DNA from: Elysia chlorotica
Lineage: Eukaryota; Mollusca; Gastropoda; Plakobranchidae
Length of the DNA: 64,000 bases
Direction of reading: 5' to 3'
NCBI GenBank assembly: GCA_003991915.1
Contig: RQTK01000896.1
Coordinates: forward strand, 92,401-156,400
The notes below the pieces were generated by a model. It had not been told where the DNA came from, did no database searches, and saw only the letters and a list, made by a program, of their open reading frames with translations. Shown here piece by piece: positions 35,507 to 59,660 of this stretch. The position numbers and the translations under genes were made by a program. The stretch's first letter is position 1, and every line of letters starts with the position of its first letter.

Positions 35507-38500
35507 ATGAAGGGAAAAGACAAGCGCACGAAGAAGTTTGCTCAGGTCAAAAGGCTTCTCAGCCTGAAAGATTCTCGTCTGTGAGTATTGTGTATTGTTG
35601 AAGCATTAATTTTTTTATGATCTATGCTAGTTTCAGATTGCTCAAGAAGAGGTATGAGCAAATGCTGTAGGTGAAATGACTCTTGGTTTCAAATATTATT
35701 CTCAGTCCTAAAAACTCATTTCAATATTTTTTGTCATTTGAAGAATTTGCATTTGAAGTCAAAGCAATTTTCAGCAAGTGTATTTTTTTCTATGTCTAAC
35801 ATGCCTTAAATTGAGATTATAAAATGCTATGATCCAAGATATTGCGCCTGAAAAATGTTGTTTTTATGAACACATGATTTTGCTCTGTAATTTTTTTAAA
35901 TTAAAGAATGCAAATAAAACCTACCTATTCTCACATTTAATTCCAACAGTTTTAAGACATTATTCAAATCATGTATCCTATCTCAGAAGCCCATATCACC
36001 ATATCATAATGATCAAATTCATCTTTTTCTTGTGCCCTTTTACTTTTTAGTTTTAGAAAAGCTTTATTCTTTAAATCTTACCAATATTGGATCATCACAA
36101 TGACCAAATCCATCCTTATTTTTTTGGCACCCTTTTACTTTAAAAAAAAGCTGCATTCTTTACATCATAACAATGTTGGATCATCAAATGTGTGTTTCAA
36201 AGATACTTCTAAAAACTATTTGTATTGTGTAGGCCATAACTGTAGTTAAATCGTGACAGTCACCAACTTATACCAAGTCTATAAACTATTTTTCATTGTA
36301 ATCTTTATTTTTCTTCTCCTTTTTTCTTAGAAAACCAAAAGACAGAATCAAGAGAAAGAAAAAGAGGACTGCAAATCCAGAAAATATATCGCAACGTGAA
36401 CTGTGGGTGGTTTTTTGCTTTTTTCTCTAAGAGAACACTAAACATTATTTTATGACAAATGGACATCTTGAGAGACATTTAACATGAATGACTGAAAATT
36501 TCACAGTTTCACCTTTGGAAATTTTAACAAAAGCTTTCAAATTGGACTCTTCTTTATAAATTGTTTAATCCAGAAACAAATGTGACAGACTGATTGGCTA
36601 AGACTTTATTTGTTTCTCTGGAGGAAAAAAAAAATTATGTGTTATGATGTGAAAAAAAAATTCTACTTTATGGATCTGTTACTTTTTAGTGTGGTAAAAT
36701 ACTCCATGTATCAAATTGATTCTTCAATTGCTCTCACATTGATATACATTTTTTTATGGCTAAGAGTTTTCCTTGCTCACATTTTTTTGTTGATAATAGA
36801 TTAACATTTTCATATCCCTTTTTCCTGTTCTATCCTTTCCTTTAAAAAAAAGAAATGAAATATACCTGTAGAATAAGATTGATTTCCTTAAGTTTTGTCT
36901 GGCAGTGAAAGTTTTTTTGAAACCTTAAAGTCCCTTAATCTTGACACAGATTGATATATTTTTTTTTTGGTACTAGGCCTTTGGACATCTGAGTTCATCA
37001 TTCAGTACTAGCTTCTTAATGATTTTGTATTAACATTTTTTCAAAACACCAAAATCATTTCTAAATTCCACAATATTTAAATTCACATGATTGATTAATT
37101 TTTTCAATCTTTTATTTTATTTTCTTCACAGGCCACAAGCCTCCTCTGCAATGTACTTCAACTACAACACACAACTTGGTCCACCCTTCCACATTATTGT
37201 TGATACCAATTTCATCAACTTCTCAATCAAAAACAAGTTGGACATTGTTACCAGCATGATGGACTGCCTCTATGCCAAGTGTAATTAAATAGCATGTTAT
37301 TAGAAAATAATTATTATCATATTATGAATCTTGGATTTTGTAAATAAGTGAAAATGTTAAGATACAATTACAAAAAAAAAGAAAGAAAATAACTTCTCAA
37401 GAAGCTGGACCAGATGATCTTCATTGTTAAAGTGGACAAACTGTAAAGTAATTATTGCTACATCTCAGTTTTACATTGCTTCAAGGTTTGTTTTGAATAT
37501 TTTAGTAACAGCTTCTTTGACATTTACAATCCATGTTTGTTTTTAAAATGTTTGCACACATAATTTCAGGTATACCATATATAACAGACTGTGTTATGGC
37601 AGAACTTGAAAAGTTAGGCCGCAAGTACAGAGTAGCTCTGAAGTAAGTATCTGGAAGTGTGATGTTTAGGAAAGAGAACTAAACAGTAAATAATTATATA
37701 TCTATATAATTCTATAAAGATATAACAATGAAAATTAAATCTTGTCGGTTGTCTGAGGATTTAAATAACTTTCATTGTTAATATTTGTTTGCAATATGGT
37801 ATTATGTTTTTTTCACACCATAGTCCAACTACAATTTGAATGAAAAAGTTATGACACATCATTAAGTTGGGGTTTGTTTGTTTTTTTTTGTTTTTTTGTT
37901 CTTATCTAGATCTATTCTGCTGTACATAAAAGCCAACAAGCAATTTTGATTTTGAAGTCAAATGTTTTTTAATGCAATGGAATGTACTTACGATAAACCG
38001 TTTCAGATAAACTATGCCTTGATATAAACTGCTTCTCAGGCGCCAATTCTCTTTTTTCTCAAAGTTTACCGCCGATGTTTAATATAACTTTTGGGTGAAA
38101 AAAACTTTTTAGGCTGTCCCCAGGAACTTTATCTAAGTATATCTCATTGTAAATTAGGTCTACATTTTTATAAGAAAAAGAAAATTCTGACTGAGTTTTA
38201 CTGTGCATGTAAAACTCTTTAAGTCTCAGGGAATATCAAGTACAGTTCAGACTTGACAATATAATCAGATTGTTTATCTGCTTTCATACATGATAAATAT
38301 AAATATGACTGACTTGATATTCTAGGATTGCAAAGGACTCCAGATTCCACCAGCTCACCTGCATACACAAAGGAACCTACGCTGATGATTGCATTGTTAG
38401 AAGGGTAACTGAGGTAATGCAAACTTTTCTAAAAAACATTTTTGTTTATACTCTTTCACATCTTTTTTGTGTGTTTGAAATTGTATTTTTGTGTGGCGTA

Positions 38501-39231
38501 AGAACTGTAGTCAGTGTTTTGATGCTTTTAAATGCATATCTTCTTTTTTTTTTGTTGATCTGCTTTTCTAAGTTCATTTTTTGTAATTATCCCCAGAGTA
38601 AATGTTATATTGTCGCAACTAATGACAAGGATCTAAAGAAACGAATACGGAAAATCCCTGGAGTCCCAATCATGTACATTGCCCAGCACAGGTGAAATGC
38701 ATATGTCATTTGTTTGGCTCCTTATAGTTTAGTGTTTTGTTTGTCTTTTATTTATTAGAAGGAGATGAAGGTATCTATGGAAAATGCAATATGTATTCTG
38801 AAGTACAGCAGTTGTTGTTTTTTTTTCTAGGTTAAAGTTGAATATTTTGTTCATGTTATCACCATAAATATTCAGGGGAATTGCATGACCAGTTCCAAAA
38901 TTTTCTTATCTGAGGAACTAAGTGACGCACAAATTTCAAGCTTAGTTTGATGAGTATATATCTTCATAAAGTATGTAATATAATCTGTCTTTGACATGAC
39001 AAGTCCATTTTGGTTGGATTCAAAATTCATAAGTATTGCAATACAAAAGATTTTTCAATGGATTCCAATTTCGTAAAAAGTTTATATACATGTATAAATA
39101 TTATGTGATGGTACATCTAATACGAAATACAAGTATCATCTGTAATTTATAAACAATTCTTCCAACTTCATTTATTTTCCAGATACTCAATAGAGAGATT
39201 ACCAGATGCTTATGGTGCTCCCAAAGTTTAA
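35507..39231 (+). CDS. FCF1: rRNA-processing endonuclease FCF1 (UTP24)
   Basis: Nucleolar PIN-domain protein of the small-subunit processome that cleaves pre-rRNA at the 5' end of 18S and in ITS1. Seven exons join in phase: 35507-35580, 36331-36402, 37132-37280, 37570-37642, 38326-38413, 38597-38691 and 39183-39231, giving 199 residues (human 198). The basic N-terminus is [20 protein letters not shown], and a Lys/Arg-rich stretch lies at residues 26-38. The PIN domain begins [20 protein letters not shown] with acidic D73, then E110 in [10 protein letters not shown]143/D144 in TYADDC, and D162 and D164 in [22 protein letters not shown] and the family ending GAPKV close it. All introns are GT-AG. 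The catalytic acids are kept, so the enzyme should be active. Confidence 0.97.
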
Positions 39232-39288
39232 ATGACGGCTGTTGACAAGGAAGTGGGCATACTGGTTTAGATATGTATTATATTTTGT

Positions 39289-39294
39289 AATAAA
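39289..39294 (+). terminator. FCF1: FCF1 polyadenylation signal
   Basis: A canonical AATAAA 58 nt after the FCF1 stop codon, the first such hexamer downstream. The next gene converges from the right with its stop at 40144. The sequence between is AT-rich and holds a long open frame (39554-39967) that I do not recognise. Confidence 0.6.
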
Positions 39295-40143
39295 AATTAT
39301 GGCACCAATCTGGTCTTATTCAAAATGTGTAGCTTTTTGTTGTATATTGCATTTTGATATGCTTGGTAAAACAGCTGTAGCTGTTGCCATACTATGGATT
39401 ACATTCTCTCCATATATTGTCAGTTTTTCAGACTTTTATTTAGATTTTTAAACATATAGATTTAAAAAATATTTTAAAATACTTTGAACAAGTTATTGGA
39501 TTACAACACGTGAATGCAGCATTTGCAACAAGTGAGAACCTTTATTTTGCAGTTTGAAGCCTAACCTGATAGTAGATGATAACTCTGTAAAGGGGTCATT
39601 TAATATGAGATCTTACCTTTATACCTCTGCTTATCAGAAAAACAAAGCCAAAGAACATAATCTGTCAGTGGATCTGTTTATACTAGTGAACAAAATAGTT
39701 TTTAATCTTCACAGAACAATTTTCATTCTTTCTAGCAATGCCAAGAACAAAGACAGAAGATCACTTCGCATATACCAGAAATATATTTTCTTAAAGCATT
39801 GTTTCCTTAAATTTGTTAAGTACCGTCATATTTATTTTAAACATCAAGATAAACTAAAGAAAGAATTAATGAAAATATTTAGTCACAGGAAACAAGAAAT
39901 GTATGTTCCGTTGCCGCTAGGGCTAATACATCTTTGCTCAGTGCTATTTCAAATCCATCTTATTTGACACAAAGCCTAGGATAATCAAAGTGTTGACCAT
40001 GCCCACCAAGAAGAGTCAACCAGACGCTTTCCTACAAAACGATAGGTCAAACATATAATGCTATCTATTACAAGATGTCGACAGCTTGATAAGGTAGATG
40101 TTTCAAGTATTAACTGTCGGGGCTATGATAACAATTGAGATCC

Positions 40144-49975
<9,832 letters not shown>

Positions 49976-50322
49976 GGGTCTGAGACGGGGGGAAATTTTA
50001 ATATTAAACGATTCATTTTTTCAGTTCATTAATCCCACTTTCCTAATTGTGAGTCACATCACTTTAATTTGTAAACAGAGGTAATAATTAATATAAGATT
50101 ATAAAGGAACAATTAAGCATTACAAAAACATTTTTTACGACCATAGGACGATTTACCCAAAACAAAAACCATAAAGTGTCTTTTTTCACAGTTTCTTCAA
50201 ATGAAAAAAATAAAATAATGATAAGTAAATTATACACCAACAGTGGAAATAAAAATTATTACTTAAAGACATTTTTACTTATAAAGTATTCTTACAATGA
50301 TAATGATGATGATAATAAAGAT

Positions 50323-50455
<133 letters not shown>

Positions 50456-51063
50456 AACAATAATGAATTATAACAATATAAATATTTTTTACCCAATAAA
50501 TTGTATCTAATAATTACTATGAACCATTATAATAATATCTTGATTGTACAATTTTAAAACTATCTTTTTTATTTCTCGAAACATTGCACACATTTTTCAT
50601 ACTTGAAAATTTTGAAAAATTCCAGGTGCATCCATTATTGTCTCAAATGTGAAGCACAACTTAATACTTACCATATACAAAAATAGAGGACTCACGGAAG
50701 AAAAAGCCTGAAGGGAAGCTCGATAACGCAACAGTTATGTGATTACCCGATGAACTATTATGGGGTATACTTTGCTAACACTTAAAACGTAGAGCAGCAA
50801 TGTCGTGACTCTATGTTCAGAAATTAGAGGCCTAGCACAGCCGACCAGGTCAAGGTGAATCCAACGCTATCAGCGTTATCAGTGGCTCTTTGTCAGCGAT
50901 AGTGACCCGCCACAGGCGAGGACAGTGGTCTCACGATGGATGGACTGTCATGGATTGTCCAGAGCCACAACGGTTTTCAATTTGTCTCTGAATATTAACA
51001 TACCTGGATCGTACGTGCATTTTATTTTTCATCATTTTCTTAACAAAAAAACAAACAAAAGAA

Positions 51064-51086
51064 ACAACAACAAAAACAACAACATT

Positions 51087-51138
<52 letters not shown>
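51064..51138. repeat. (AAC)n microsatellite
   Basis: About 24 AAC units, slightly impure at the left. It stands next to the first copy of a dispersed direct repeat that starts at 51153. Confidence 0.95.
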
Positions 51139-51140
<2 letters not shown>

Positions 51141-51152
51141 AGTAATGGTAAT

Positions 51153-51760
51153 TAGTCACGGTAGTAGGAGGTGAAAAAACAGAATACCATTAACGTAGCA
51201 CTCCCAGTTTAAAACTATTCAACCCTACCAGATGAACTTTCTCTCTCAATTAATCTACCAGGATGCATATTCTATAAAAAATGGACACAAGAAATGGGAA
51301 ACAAAGACAAGCATCATACTTTTTTTCCTCTGATAGAATCATCTTTAATTGACCACAACAAAATAAACATAACCCAGGCGGAATGTTTTGCTTTTACTTT
51401 TCTTCGGTTCAATTAGAGCATACCATTCAGGTTATGGATGACACTTGAAAGGAATTTAGTCGACATGGCGAAAATAATTTTTTACCTGCCAAAGCTTGAT
51501 TAACTAACTATGGACTAAAAGGTGTTATTCTTTATAGACCAGAGACCTGCTGCGCAATCACAGATCAACAGGAAACGCAAATGTTCTCACCGTTTCTTTA
51601 TTTATGACAACTATTTTTTATGGCAACATTATAAGATATTCACGCCTTGCCAAGACCGTAAGTTATAATAGTCACGGTAGTAGGAGGTGAAAAAACAGAA
51701 TACCATTAACGTAGCACTCCCAGTTTAAAACTATTCAACCCTACCAGCTGAACTCTCTCT
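51153..51760 (+). repeat. direct repeat pair, about 85 bp, 518 bp apart
   Basis: 51153-51240 and 51671-51758 share TAGTCACGGTAGTAGGAGGT, AACAGAATACCATTAACGTA and TTCAACCCTACCAG almost perfectly. A further sequence at about 51317 (CTGATAGAATCATCTTTAAT, TGACCACAACAAAATAAACA) recurs at about 53815. These look like fragments of one uncharacterised repeat family. Confidence 0.85.
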
Positions 51761-52789
51761 CTCTCTCTCTCCCCCCCCCTCTTAAAAAGAAAATTACACG
51801 AATAAACATAATTCTTATCCCCTGGCGTAGAAGGGAGGTTTTTCTTGTTATCCGTCTCCCTCTATCCCGTCTTTCAAAACTTCAATATTAGGAGCCCCTA
51901 CATTAGAACACAATCCACGTAGTAGTACATTGTAGTATGGACTAGGATAGGATCTATCTTGTCTTGCCTTCATCTTGAGCGTTGTTTTCTCTCAATGCCT
52001 GGATCTAGGAGATTGAATGATGTTTATTGGTTCGTTGGGATTCTCACCCAATACAAACATGACAAGACATAAGATTCTACAATGTGAAAGAAAAAAGTAA
52101 CAGAATGGTAACTTCACTTTGAATAGCTCTCTCAATCCTTTCATCCAATTCTGATGCTTTCGATAATTAAAAACTTTTAGGGATAAACTATGTTTCATTT
52201 TGATAATTTGTACTGGTATTTTTAAGCCACAGCAAACTAGGTAATTTGGTCTAAATACATAAAAACAAACATACATTGATCACGGAGAATAGAATTCACC
52301 CAAAATTACAATTAATTTTGTCAGGATAATAACGGAATGAGAAACACACCCTTCAGCATACAATGGACTGGCATCTTTGGTAAAAAAATTTCTTATTTTC
52401 AACAATCGCTGAAAATAGAAGGCAATATTTCAATAAAGATAACTAACATGAAAAAAAAAATAAACACAGTGCGTTGGAAACAAGCAAACTAATCTACTTA
52501 ACCTTGAATTTCTTTTATTTTCCAGATTTGTTTCTGCCCGAAAATCCGTATTTTCAGACCCGTCTTGTTGATGCATGTAAATATCCGACGGCGAAGAGTA
52601 AGAGCTTTATTCTCAATGTTCGGTTCAAATAATGCTCAAGTGAGAAACATGGAAAGTGTTCGGATATCGAAGAGAGTATTCCCACGTAAACCTATGACAC
52701 CTAACTAATGCATCATACAATTCATCTTTGTAGTGTTCTCTGTCTCCCCGATAAATAGCCATTGCCATAACAGTTTTGGGCTAAGCTCC

Positions 52790-53420
52790 ATACTGTGGAA
52801 AAGAAAAGATCTCCTTTCTTTGGTTTAGAGTTGGTCTCTTCATTAGTATTTGGTACTTTTCATTTAGGCACAAGAGACACGCTGTTTTGGCTTGTGTGTA
52901 CGGCTTCACTTGTCTTACAATGTCCCAATGTATTTGATGGTCTGTGTTGTTTTTCAGTGTTTAAATTCGTGTCATGCATCTTGTGGTGTAGTTTGAATGA
53001 TGATTTGTGGAGGGTGTACCTTGTTTTAAACTCATTTTTGGTTAACGATAAATATGTTTCTTTCTTGTTTGTTTTTGTTTCCGTGACTGTGGCTTTATAA
53101 ACAACGCATTTTGCTAGACAGTTGCCACTCAGGGGGTACCTTGTTTTGATTCTGAAGTTGCAGAGTTCTGGTTTATCGTCAGCTTTTTCGTAGAGTTAAA
53201 CTTTTCTAGTAGGTTCTTGTCGTGGTTCATTATTGTTTGTTTTATGTTTGGGAGGCAACTGTAGCTGACTTTTAATGTATTTCTGATACTAAAGTTATGC
53301 AGTTTGTTGGATCTGGGGAAGTGTATCGGGTTTATAAAGTGCCTTGCGACATTGGTTGAGACGTTCTTCCTAAATGGTGGGTCCACCCAAGTTATTTTCC
53401 TCTTTATATACACATGTGTA
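52790..53420 (-). mobile_element. Penelope-like element C-terminal remnant (GIY-YIG part)
   Basis: The minus-strand translation begins KRKITWVDPPFRKNVSTNVA, then HFPRSNKLHNFSIRNTLKVS and NHDKNLL. After a frame change it reads GNCLAKCVVYKATV and TYLSLTKNEFKTRYTLHKSS. This order (RT-linker WFNPPFSKNV, KVSYSCMPN, then the CPL.G.C....VYKA finger and the YIGLT.N.FK.RY.NH GIY-YIG region) is typical of Penelope-like elements. The catalytic GIY-YIG tyrosine and glycine positions are degraded, and a stop falls near the end. Confidence 0.75.
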
Positions 53421-54303
53421 TGTGAAGCTGTCCTTGTTTTTCATTGAAAAAGAGTTTGAGGAAAGAGAACAAATGAATAATTAATTTCATGCGGTGAATA
53501 CCTTACACTAGGCAACAGGCACGTTTACATTCGGTTAATTAAATAGCTGGTAGAGCGTAGTATTTTTGTTCCACCACCTAGCTTAAATTCAAAAACAAGT
53601 TCTTGCATGAATAAATGCCTATTTTTAGTGTGAGAGTAACGATAATAAATTTCCTATGTTCTTTATTATTTTTGTAAGTCACATTTGAAGTGTAAAAGTG
53701 TCATTAGCCAAGTTTATTGAATTTGGCGCTCTATAAAGCACCTAAATCATAATTTAAAAAAATGATAATAAGAATGATGATGTTAATAATAATAATATCA
53801 TACTTTTTTTCTCTGATAGAATCATCTTTAATTGACCACAACAAAATAAACATAACCTCTCCTCATACTCAACTCAAATGATAAAAGAATCAAGTTCTAC
53901 AGGGACTGGAGAGAAAAAAAAAACAAGAAGAAATTGCACATGCACCATAACCAACACAGTAATAAATTAAGTTGTGTCCACTGTCTTGGCTACTGGAATG
54001 ATCTCGAGAACATCAAATAATCGGAACACCCGTGTGGGGCTGCGGCAACCAGTAAAAATAATCCTGTTAGTGGTAAATGCGACAGGAAACAAAAAGCTTC
54101 TTTGCTTATCTGCATATTTCTTACATTATATATTATCAAATGGGTAGAATGGAAGTCGGCCCCATTCTCATCCACACACCATTCCACTAGAAGTTAGGCA
54201 CCTCATATTTAGCTTCCTACCCAGTATGAACTGAAATTGATTTTGAGATTCAAGAAGAGCTTGGAAATCTACCCATACTGACAAGGTGACAGTTCAACTG
54301 TCC

Positions 54304-54470
54304 ATCACTGTGTGTCTCAGTGTGTGGGTACACTGCGTGTCTCAGTGTGTGTGTACACTGCGTGTCTCAGTGTGTGGGTACACTGCGTGTCTCAGTGTGT
54401 GGGTACACTGCGTGTCTCAGTGTGTGGGTACACTGCGTGTCTCAGTGTGTGCGTACACTGCATGTCCTAA
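54304..54470 (+). repeat. 25-bp minisatellite, about 6.5 units
   Basis: The unit CACTGCGTGTCTCAGTGTGT plus GGGTA repeats at 54306, 54331, 54356, 54381, 54406, 54431 and 54456, with single-base variants (GTGTA, GCGTA). The unit length is not a multiple of three, so all three frames stay open by accident. Confidence 0.95.
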
Positions 54471-54499
54471 TGGCAGGAGCTCCACACGCTGACGATTCA

Positions 54500-57400
54500 T
54501 ATACTAATAAAAAAGGATAACATGAGATTGCCTTCTAATTTATGTTAAAATAAAAATTCATTTCCTTGGCAAATCACCAAAAACTACCACTCCTATCATT
54601 CATTGAGGCAACAATTCAATTTCCCAACTGTCCCATTCCCATTCTTTGATTTTAAAGTGCTAATACTGTTGAAGTAATTTTTTCAACCAAAATGACTCAA
54701 GTATCAGCTGGTATGAGTGTCCTAATTACAACTAGTAAACCAGTATGACAAACACTAAATGCTCACTTCCTTTCATTTCTTCACAAGTCATGTTTGGAAC
54801 ATTTAAAGATAATTTAAAGATATTAATTTGTTCCTTTTGCATTCAGTGCATCCTAGACTCCCGAACTCCCACATCTCCGAGTGATAGGGTTATCATTGTT
54901 TTACACTTTTGCCTTACATTTTGACGATATGCAGAGCTTTCCCTTGGTAACCATTGGGTCTCAAATTATTTTACACATTAGCACTACTGTGTAATGCACA
55001 TGTATAGTTTACGAATACCTCAATTGTTTTATCCCAGTGCTAAACTACACAGGATAAATTAGAGCATCCGGTTCTTCAGAAGAATCATGGGAATGTAATA
55101 AAATGGTTACCACTAATACACTAAATAGAAATTCAACTTTCTCAAAATTTAACAGCTTGAACAGTATATATGTACCACGGCACATCGTTCTATCCTGTAC
55201 AGGCTCAGAGATATTATTTAAAAAAAAAAAAAGAAAAAGAAAAAGAAAAAGATATTTGAAGAAAAGATAAAGGTAAAGTTTGAAAAAGCCTCGTCAAGAC
55301 TGCTGGAAATCACAGTCAAACAAAATCTCACAGAGTTCAAAGTTACCTGGTTTATGGTACCTCAGAGTTGCACAATTATACCAATGTAAAACTAACCAAA
55401 CAAAGAAACATAAAAACTTTGAAAGTAGACTGTGGAGGAATGCAAGCTGCTCTGAATCAAAGAGCTGTAAAACATGACACTGTGTTATCATCCTTATGGC
55501 AGATAAAAGAACATGATACAATGTAATGGTAATCTGTGATGACAAGACAGTATACACATCATGGAACCTTCTTTGAAACGTAATAAACTGATGGCTGCTT
55601 CTACAAACCCAGCAACACATGTTGATGACAGCTCTGCACAGATCCTGCAGTAGAGACAGAACCTTTCTATTAAGAAGTGCATGTATTTAAAACCATAAAA
55701 ACAAATCTACATAGTTGAAAACACTGGACTAGCCAGTAAATTCAACCATCAAAATAACCAAGGAGAATGTCATTTTATGACACTGTGCACAAAAGAAGTA
55801 CTTTCAATGTTTCTTCTCTTTCTATAAGGAGGCTGAGAATGAAAGATTATGAAGGTTACAGAGATTGAAAAGCAAATTTACTATTGAAATATAAATAATA
55901 TGTCAAACTAATTGTGACTGCCTTTAACTTACAAATGCATTAGATCAACTACATAGTTATCTTGTTTTCAATTTTTTTTTCTAATGTTGAGCAAAAAGTA
56001 AAGTTTTCAATTATCTGTAACACCTGTCTAGCCACCTACCAAATTTAAAATCTGAAGTAACAAGAAACAGTGAAGAAAATGTGACATGCATGGCACATAA
56101 TACATGTACATATCTCACTCAATGGTGGTTCTTTATATAATTGCTCATTTTACATTTCAAGACGTGTAAACACAACCCACTTTTTTAAAAACATAGGCTA
56201 TTAAAACAAAAACAAAAAATATAAGAAAGAAAATATCCACCCACTCCCTACTCTAATGAACAAAATTCAAACCACAAAAACATCAGCAACAACAAATAAA
56301 TACATTTGGCAATTCATATTCTATGGTCTTTGTCAAATCATAAGCTGCTGGTACTATTATTATTCAAACTCAGTCAAGTTTATTTGTCATTAAAAGACAT
56401 GAAAAAAAAAAGTCCTGTTATGTCTCACGCCTCCCTCTTCTCTTCAAGTTGTGGGCATGCACAAAAACTGATTTTCTTCTTTTAGAGAAAGTATTGTGTC
56501 TTAGGATATCTACTGACCATCAAAACATGAGCATAAACAGATAACATATATATATATTTTTTAAAACAATGGCAAATAACGAAGATTATGGAATGAATGT
56601 CTGCATAATGGCAAATGCATGTAGAGAACATTGCACACAAGTTCAATTACCAATCACAATCAGAGTCAACAGAAGCTACCATACTATAAAATACCCTTCA
56701 TTTATTGAACTAAACCAACATAATATTGGTTAAATATAAACCACTAAACTATCTTCAGCTTTTTTTAACCATTGCAAAAACTTAGTCCAATAATCCTCCA
56801 ATAAGTATGACAAAAAATATTAACGGGTTAAAGTGACCAGTTAATCAAACAGTGATTGGTTAGACTATACCTCACTGCACTATTTAGACAGTAGATATCA
56901 AAAGATGGGTTCGACCTACACACTTGAATGTTCTATCTTTAAAATTCAAGTAGACCTTTCAGTGGCATTTATATATTAAAGATATAAATTTGAAAGTCTC
57001 TCACATCATCTTGTAACACAATTCAACTGATTTGAATTTCAGTAACAAATTTGACAACTAAAGAAAAAGCTGTCTATAATATTATTGTAAAACATGATTT
57101 TAATCCTGCGTCCTTGGGCTCCTACTAAAATACAAACCACAGTTGTACTCCCCACAGAGGCAAACCACAGGAATACCCCAAATTATTCACATGTGTCAAC
57201 AAAAATAAATGAAAGCAACAACTGTAAGGTTTAGAGGGACTTTGAGTTAGTCTAGACACAAAAAAGTCACTAGTATATATATATACCTTTTGCCAAGCGA
57301 TACAGTATATAGTGGACTGACCTTGGGACATTTTACTTTTAATGAATGAATGAAGCAATCAATCAATTCAGCTCGAGTCCAAGCAGAACTTCAGTAAATA

Positions 57401-58190
57401 TTTGGATTTGGCAGTTGTTCGGGTTTCAAAAGGTATAAATAGCAAATAGCTTTTAAATTGATTCTATAAAGCAAACAAAAATTGAAGCATTAACGATTAC
57501 ATTTGGTTTATTGCTGCCAATGAGATGGAGAAGCAATATTATTGTATGATAATTTTTTTCAATGTTTTGAAATCGAAAATACAAGTCATAAATGAACTTC
57601 ATCATTATTCATAGAATAAAATCTTGCACACACACACACACAAATTGAATCATATTAAAGTATTTAAACAAGCAATACGCTTTAAACTTCATACAAGCTA
57701 TTTTACGTTTTTGACAAAACTTCTTGGCATTAGAGAGGGTCTTTTCTTAAAGAAATGCACTCTTGAATGATCCCTTCTATGAATAAATCTTTTTTTGCAC
57801 AACAAAAAAATGTGTAACAGTTGCTTTTTTCTCCTCTCTTTAGTTTTTATTGAGTGTAAAAAGAAAGTTTTTGAATATGTTCCAAATTGGCCCGTACTAC
57901 TAGCGCATCTAACAATCTTTACTTGAATCCATCACACTTGCAATAACGTTCAGAGCCTTTCACCAACATTCATTCTTTCCTCAAAAGCCTCACAGCAACG
58001 TTGACCCATAGGTGTTAACATGTGATAAATGCATACAAGTTGATTCATTTGATGTTGGAAAGTATATTTGGGACATTGACAATAACAATTTATTTACACT
58101 TGCATGCTATATTCCCAAGAACTGCTTATCTCTTGGCATTGCATTGATATTCATAGGATTGTTATTTGTTAATTTTATTTTTCAGTGAGT
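54500..58190. other. gene-free stretch, possibly 3' UTR of the gene at right
   Basis: No exon chain is visible. The region is AT-rich with scattered simple repeats. Its right part may be the 3' untranslated region of the minus-strand gene whose last coding exon ends at 58199, but I cannot place its polyadenylation site. Confidence 0.4.
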
Positions 58191-58198
58191 TGGCCAGC

Positions 58199-58398
58199 TC
58201 ATTGCTTGATGGGGAACATGAGAACCTTGGACTGCATGAAGCTCAGATCTGGCATCTTAATGAGAATCCGTTGCGCCTCCGGGCTGAGCACCTCCTGAGT
58301 TGCCAGTTTGGCTGTCGGAGTGCTTTTTTTGAGCATTTCCTCCAAGGGCTGCAACCCCGTCTGGAACGCTGCCCCAGATTCCACATCAGATTTGAAAA
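58199..58398 (-). CDS. C-terminal exon, possibly aftiphilin-like
   Basis: A 200-nt final coding exon: acceptor CAG at 58401-58399, two bases completing a codon, 65 codons and TGA. The sequence has GAAFQTGLQPLEEMLKKSTP, TAKLATQEVLSPEAQRILIK and the ending MPDLSFMQSKVLMFPIKQ. The last motif resembles, from memory, the C-terminus of aftiphilin (AFTPH), a clathrin/AP-1 partner in trafficking. I could not confirm this. The rest of the gene should lie to the right; only two weak microexon candidates (62300-62314 and 63305-63332) were found inside the window. Confidence 0.6.
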
Positions 58399-59554
58399 CT
58401 GATGAGAGGATAAAAAATTTGTTGTAAAACGCATAGCACAGTTGAGACAATTAAAAAAAAAAAGTAATTAAATTTTCAAAAAGAAAAAAAAAACGGGTTA
58501 ACTTAGTACACACTTAAATGAAATCAATATTCATGCTTTAATGTTTATTGGAAAAAAGGTTTAACTATGAAGGGTCAATGGAAAGGGTGAATGTTCACCT
58601 TTTCACCTAAAAAGACACAAGAAGTGAAGCTTCTTACTGACTCACCCAGGTTGTTGTCCTATTGGTAACAAAAGGGGAAATTGGAAACCTGCCTCACCAT
58701 AATTAAAGTTTTCACACCCGAAGATAATTAAACCTTCCACAGAAACCAGAGACTAAGAATTCAAAACAAAGGAAAAAACCACAGTACACAGCATCAGTTA
58801 ATAGGAGTTGGCAAACTTTCCAAATGTGCTGTCAGTGACAATTCTAGCAGGAGAAAAAATTGTCAGTTTTATTTCACTATAGATCTAGTACTACAACTAA
58901 CATTTGATTTTTTGAAGTGTAACAGAACACATGAAAAATGAACTCCTTGAAATGATTTTGATCTCAATTGAGAGTAAATCTCTTATTTTTCTTCCATATC
59001 ACAGCTATCTTAAACTTGGGTTTAGCAATTTAGAAAGTTTTTTTTCTGTTTCATAAGCAATTACTTCAAATGAGAAATGTACAGTGGTTTCAATTCTTAT
59101 CAAAATAACAAAGGCAGTAGTAAAAGAAAATGCAAATAATGGGCACATTTATGCCAAGATTATGAAGTACCATTAGCTATGTAAGTTTTACAGACAATCT
59201 TAAATTAAAATTTTAAAGAGGTTTAAAAAAAAAAAGAAAAAAAAAAGATTCCCATGCTGGTTAAATATGAACTCAGGACAGAATGAGTGAGTGATGTGTA
59301 AATGCCATAATTTGTTCTCATACTCAGATGTAGTTAAAAGTAGTGTGAAATGGACAGTGAGCACAAATGCAAATTAAAAGAAAAATATCATCAAAGTATT
59401 ACAAGTGAAGCAAACTAAATCTAGAAACAAAAATTCACAAGGGAAAAGTGTAAAATATGACAGACATGTAAAAAAAGAGAGAGATATAAACAAGAAAACA
59501 TTTCTATTTGTAACTAAAGGGTTATTATAATTAGACAGTGAAGAATACAAATAA

Positions 59555-59567
59555 AGTAGTAGTAGTA

Positions 59568-59633
<66 letters not shown>

Positions 59634-59660
59634 TAAATAATAATAATAATAATAATAATA
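59555..59660. repeat. (AAT)n microsatellite
   Basis: About 30 ATA/AAT units, after a short AGT run and interrupted once. It lies in the presumed intron upstream of exon 58398-58199. Confidence 0.95.

Noticed and set aside
39554-39967. A 137-codon + strand ORF after FCF1
   Set aside because: It has no recognisable motif, is AT-rich with Lys/Ile/Phe-biased composition, and lies between two convergent genes in probable 3' UTR sequence.
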